DNA of 33,705 bases, from contig JASJBY010000021.1 in the NCBI GenBank assembly GCA_030066245.1, forward strand, positions 1-33,705. The letters run 5' to 3'. Under the pieces are notes generated by a model, which worked only from the letters and a program-made list of their open reading frames with translations, did no database searches and had not been told where the DNA came from. This stretch comes from Gammaproteobacteria bacterium (GTDB taxonomy: Bacteria > Pseudomonadota > Gammaproteobacteria > JAABTG01). Below are positions 30,855-33,705 of this stretch, one piece after another. Every line of letters starts with the position of its first letter. Positions within the stretch are counted from its first letter, which is position 1. The position numbers and the translations under genes were made by a program.

Positions 30855-33705
30855 ATGTCAGAAACGTTAATCAGAACGATTCGCGCGGGGGTAAGCGGCG
30901 AGCTCGGCGCGCTCAGCGACGACCTCAGGTCGAACGCGCAAGCTGCGGTCGATGCGATGCTAAGCACGGCTGAGCACCTGTTGGTCGCCGCAACCGGGGA
31001 TGCTTTCAACAACCCGGTCTGGGAGCTTGTCCACGCAGCATCCCGTCTGTCACCCGACGCCAGCCATCTGGAGTCGCTGCTGCTCGACGTTAAGGTCGCC
31101 GATGCGACCGCGTCGCAAGGGCTCCTGTCACTGCTGGACGGGTCCATCACCATCTCGCAACCGGCGCTGGCGCTGTCGTTTGCCTTCGATCCCGACGGGG
31201 ACGATTCAAACGAAGTCGAGTTCGAGCTGCGCGGCACCGGGGATTTTAAAGGAGGGTTCTCGGTCCCCGCCGTGCTTCGCGTCCCGGCGCCGAGCGGTGC
31301 GATCGAGTTCAGCTGCGAGCCTGCGCTCACACTGTCCGATCTGGCCGAGTTGACGCGACTGCTGGGCGTGGCGGACTTCAGTGGCCACCTGCCGGCGGGG
31401 CTTGCCGCACTCGGCGGGATGAAGCTGACCTATCTGCGGCTCGAGCTGGCGGAAGATTTCAGCCGCTTCGAGCGCTGCGCCTTCGCCATCGGCTGTGCTC
31501 AAGACTGGCCCATAATCGAAGACCGTCTAACGTTCTCCGATCTCCGCATCAACCTCGTCTTGAACCCCGGCGACGCAACCGGGCTCACCGGCTATGTGCT
31601 CGGCACGTTCAGCATCGGGGGAATTGACGTGGCCGCCGCCGTCACACGCTTCGATGCGCAGGGCGACTGGCGGCTGGCCGTGCAGACACCGCGGATTCCG
31701 CTGCCTGATCTGGGCGATCTCAGCCGGATTGCAGGCACCGATGTGGCGCAGCTGGTGCCCGAGCAGATCAGCGGGATCGGTGTGACGATCTACGACCTGG
31801 CGATAGAGGTCAATCTCAGCCGACGCGCACTGGAAAAAGTCGCCTGCCGCATCGCCGTAAACGACGACATCAAGCTTGTCGCATCACTCCCGGCGCTGAA
31901 AGCTTTTCATGCCGCTCTGCAACTGGATTGGTCGACGGGCGAGCTGGTGCATCAGGCCATGCTCGGCGGCGCGCTGGACGTGGTCGGCTCCTACGCCAAC
32001 CTGACGGGCGTGTACCAGGAAGGGTTCGAGCTGAGCGGGCGGCTTCCCCGCATTGCGCTCAGCCAGCTGTTGCAGCGCCTTCTGAGCGACCTGCATCTGC
32101 CGGCCGAGCTGCCCGACGTGGAGCTTGTCGATGTACGCTTCTCACTCGCACCTGCGGGCGGCGAATTGTCCGTGTCGGGCAGCGCCGAGGGCGACTGGAC
32201 ACTGCCCCCCGTTGCAGGCGGCCTGGCATTCCAGCGTGTCGAGCTGGAAATCAACCATACCAGCTCGGAGACGACGTGCAGGGTAGCGATAGCGAGTGAC
32301 CGGGCTTCCGTGCTCGCGGCAGACTTCGCCGTACAGCAGTTTCACCTGGCATTCGCCGCCGGCGGCGGCACCTGGAATGCAGACGGTAAGCTGGGCGTGG
32401 AGGTGGCAGGTGTCTCGGCAACCCTCTCCGCCGCTTACGACGAGGGCAAGACGCTTCGCTTCAGCACCGAGGCGTCGCAGCACATCGATATCGTGAAGTG
32501 GGACCAGGTTGGCTCCGCCGGCATCAAGAGCCTGAGCGTGGCGATCGACAGTGGGGCAGGCGACGGGACGTCGGCTTTCGCAGTAAGCGGTGAGCTGGCG
32601 CTTGCTGTGGACGGCTTGTTCGATCTGCTGGGCGGCGTCGAAATCGCTTCGGTGGACGGGAAGAAGCAGCTTAAGCTGTTCACGGACAAGCCCGACATAG
32701 CGCCGCTCCCGCTGTTGCCCGGCAAGGACAAGGCGCCGAGAGTCAACCTCGACGCACAACGGCTGGAGCTCACCTACAGCAAGCAGGACGATGGCAGACT
32801 ATGGGAGTTCGGCGGTAAAGGGAACATCTGGTTCAGTAACGTGGATCCCGTCGTCGCCGAGTACTTTCCCTCGCAACGCCTGGACGGATACCTTGCCGTA
32901 GGCCGTCACGGCTTCGCCATCGACGTGCAGCCGATCCCCACCGCGCTGCAACCCACCATTCCTCCGCTGCGCCTCACATTTGCCAACGACTACGTGCTCG
33001 ACCTCGGCGCGCCCAAGCTGCACCTGAACAGCATCGGTGTTTCGCTGGGCAAAGGGCGCAACGAGCTGACAGCGAGCCTGCGCATAGACATACCGCCGGA
33101 ACTCAACCTGCTGTTCGGCTGGGACCGCAACGGCAAGCCCAATCACCAGGTGTTCAACAGCTCTTTCGACGCCCGCTTGCGCCTGAGCCAGAGCCCGACC
33201 CTGACCCTGGACTCTTCGCCGATCAGCGGTCTCGAAATCTACCTGAAAGACGGCGAACCCTGGTCGGACTGGCAGTTCGGTGAGTTTGCCGAGTTCAGTC
33301 TGCGCACCCCGGAGTTCAGCCTGACTGGCGGACGTTGGCAAGGCTCCACCAAGTTCGTCCGTACGGCGCCCCTCAAGCTGCCGCTGCTGCCCGTGAAGTT
33401 CGCTTTGAAGCAAATCGGGCTCGGAGAGCCGCTGCTGAACACGCTTCCCGATGCCGTGGACCTGGTCGAAGTGGACTTGGACAGCCCTGCGCTCTACGAC
33501 CAGCTGCGGCGCCTGCTGGGCCTGGAGCATACCCAGTCCGAGCTGGCCGAAGCGGTCGATGCCTCCCTGCAGGGGATCGAAAAAGTCGTGCACGCATTGC
33601 CGATAGACTTTCAGGAGTACCTGAAGATAAAGGTGCCTGAGAGCCTGACCGTCGATTTCGCCGTGGGTGGGGGCGGCGCAACGACCTTCGACATTGCAAC
33701 CCAAG
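30855..33705 (+). CDS. Very large protein of unknown function, 3' partial
   Basis: The frame from ATG 30855 (MSETLIRTIRAGVSGELG) has no stop to the end of the window, giving at least 950 residues. After a helical first 80 residues it is rich in alternating hydrophobic strands with recurrent patterns (FSIGGIDVAAAV, GIGVTIYDLAIEVNLS, FQRVELEINH, GGELSVSGSAEGDW), suggesting a repetitive beta structure. There is no signal peptide, transmembrane segment or known catalytic motif. Some stretches recall DUF6603-type giant proteins, but this is weak. It begins 45 bases after the DUF4157 fusion gene on the same strand, so the two are likely one operon and may work together. The ribosome site is poor (GGGGCGGG), which suggests dependence on the upstream gene or a different start. 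Confidence 0.8.
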   Translation, partial: MSETLIRTIRAGVSGELGALSDDLRSNAQAAVDAMLSTAEHLLVAATGDAFNNPVWELVHAASRLSPDASHLESLLLDVKVADATASQGLLSLLDGSITISQPALALSFAFDPDGDDSNEVEFELRGTGDFKGGFSVPAVLRVPAPSGAIEFSCEPALTLSDLAELTRLLGVADFSGHLPAGLAALGGMKLTYLRLELAEDFSRFERCAFAIGCAQDWPIIEDRLTFSDLRINLVLNPGDATGLTGYVLGTFSIGGIDVAAAVTRFDAQGDWRLAVQTPRIPLPDLGDLSRIAGTDVAQLVPEQISGIGVTIYDLAIEVNLSRRALEKVACRIAVNDDIKLVASLPALKAFHAALQLDWSTGELVHQAMLGGALDVVGSYANLTGVYQEGFELSGRLPRIALSQLLQRLLSDLHLPAELPDVELVDVRFSLAPAGGELSVSGSAEGDWTLPPVAGGLAFQRVELEINHTSSETTCRVAIASDRASVLAADFAVQQFHLAFAAGGGTWNADGKLGVEVAGVSATLSAAYDEGKTLRFSTEASQHIDIVKWDQVGSAGIKSLSVAIDSGAGDGTSAFAVSGELALAVDGLFDLLGGVEIASVDGKKQLKLFTDKPDIAPLPLLPGKDKAPRVNLDAQRLELTYSKQDDGRLWEFGGKGNIWFSNVDPVVAEYFPSQRLDGYLAVGRHGFAIDVQPIPTALQPTIPPLRLTFANDYVLDLGAPKLHLNSIGVSLGKGRNELTASLRIDIPPELNLLFGWDRNGKPNHQVFNSSFDARLRLSQSPTLTLDSSPISGLEIYLKDGEPWSDWQFGEFAEFSLRTPEFSLTGGRWQGSTKFVRTAPLKLPLLPVKFALKQIGLGEPLLNTLPDAVDLVEVDLDSPALYDQLRRLLGLEHTQSELAEAVDASLQGIEKVVHALPIDFQEYLKIKVPESLTVDFAVGGGGATTFDIATQ

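Overview
The window looks like a GC-rich gammaproteobacterial chromosome. The large single-chain PurL, the purB / RoxA-type oxygenase / GNAT neighbourhood, the ispF-truD pair, DinB, and the DUF1631 and HDOD proteins are all typical of that class. A sulfur- or halophile-type lineage such as Chromatiales is plausible, but that is inference from general gene style. I see no rRNA, tRNA, CRISPR array or complete insertion sequence.

Left part (1-9806): the 3' part of an S9 prolyl oligopeptidase-family peptidase; a small secreted protein of unknown function with a good terminator; an SDR oxidoreductase-dinB pair; a pentapeptide-repeat protein; and a large RND efflux permease with no adaptor or outer-membrane gene beside it. 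Just after the permease lies what looks like a decayed PTS EIIA/PtsN-like gene with one frameshift.

Middle (9807-21678): a DUF1631-HDOD operon, a GNAT gene, purB, a JmjC/cupin ribosomal oxygenase, a second GNAT overlapping it, a DUF7931-like gene coupled by an ATGA overlap to a small secretin-like exported protein, a 324-base spacer full of inverted repeats, a small coiled-coil protein, a free-standing DUF3391 domain, and a membrane protein joining a Lys/Ala-rich histone H1-like tail to a long Pro-rich tail. HDOD, the PilZ-like end of DUF1631 and DUF3391 are all domain types found in c-di-GMP and regulatory proteins.

Right part (21926-33705): purL, an SmrA-like Smr protein converging on truD, and ispF-truD. 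truD has no usable ATG/GTG/TTG start. It appears to begin at a CTG two bases after the ispF stop, behind a perfect Shine-Dalgarno sequence; with that start the catalytic Asp falls at residue 80, as in E. coli TruD. After a short intergenic repeat comes the most unusual locus: a protein that fuses an eCIS-core/DUF4157 HExxH domain to a flavoprotein-like two-Rossmann module and a helical tail, followed 45 bases later by an open frame of at least 950 codons running off the window edge. This pair is the best candidate for an undescribed system, possibly a contractile-injection or export-linked effector and its partner.

All functions are read from sequence motifs by eye; no database search was made.
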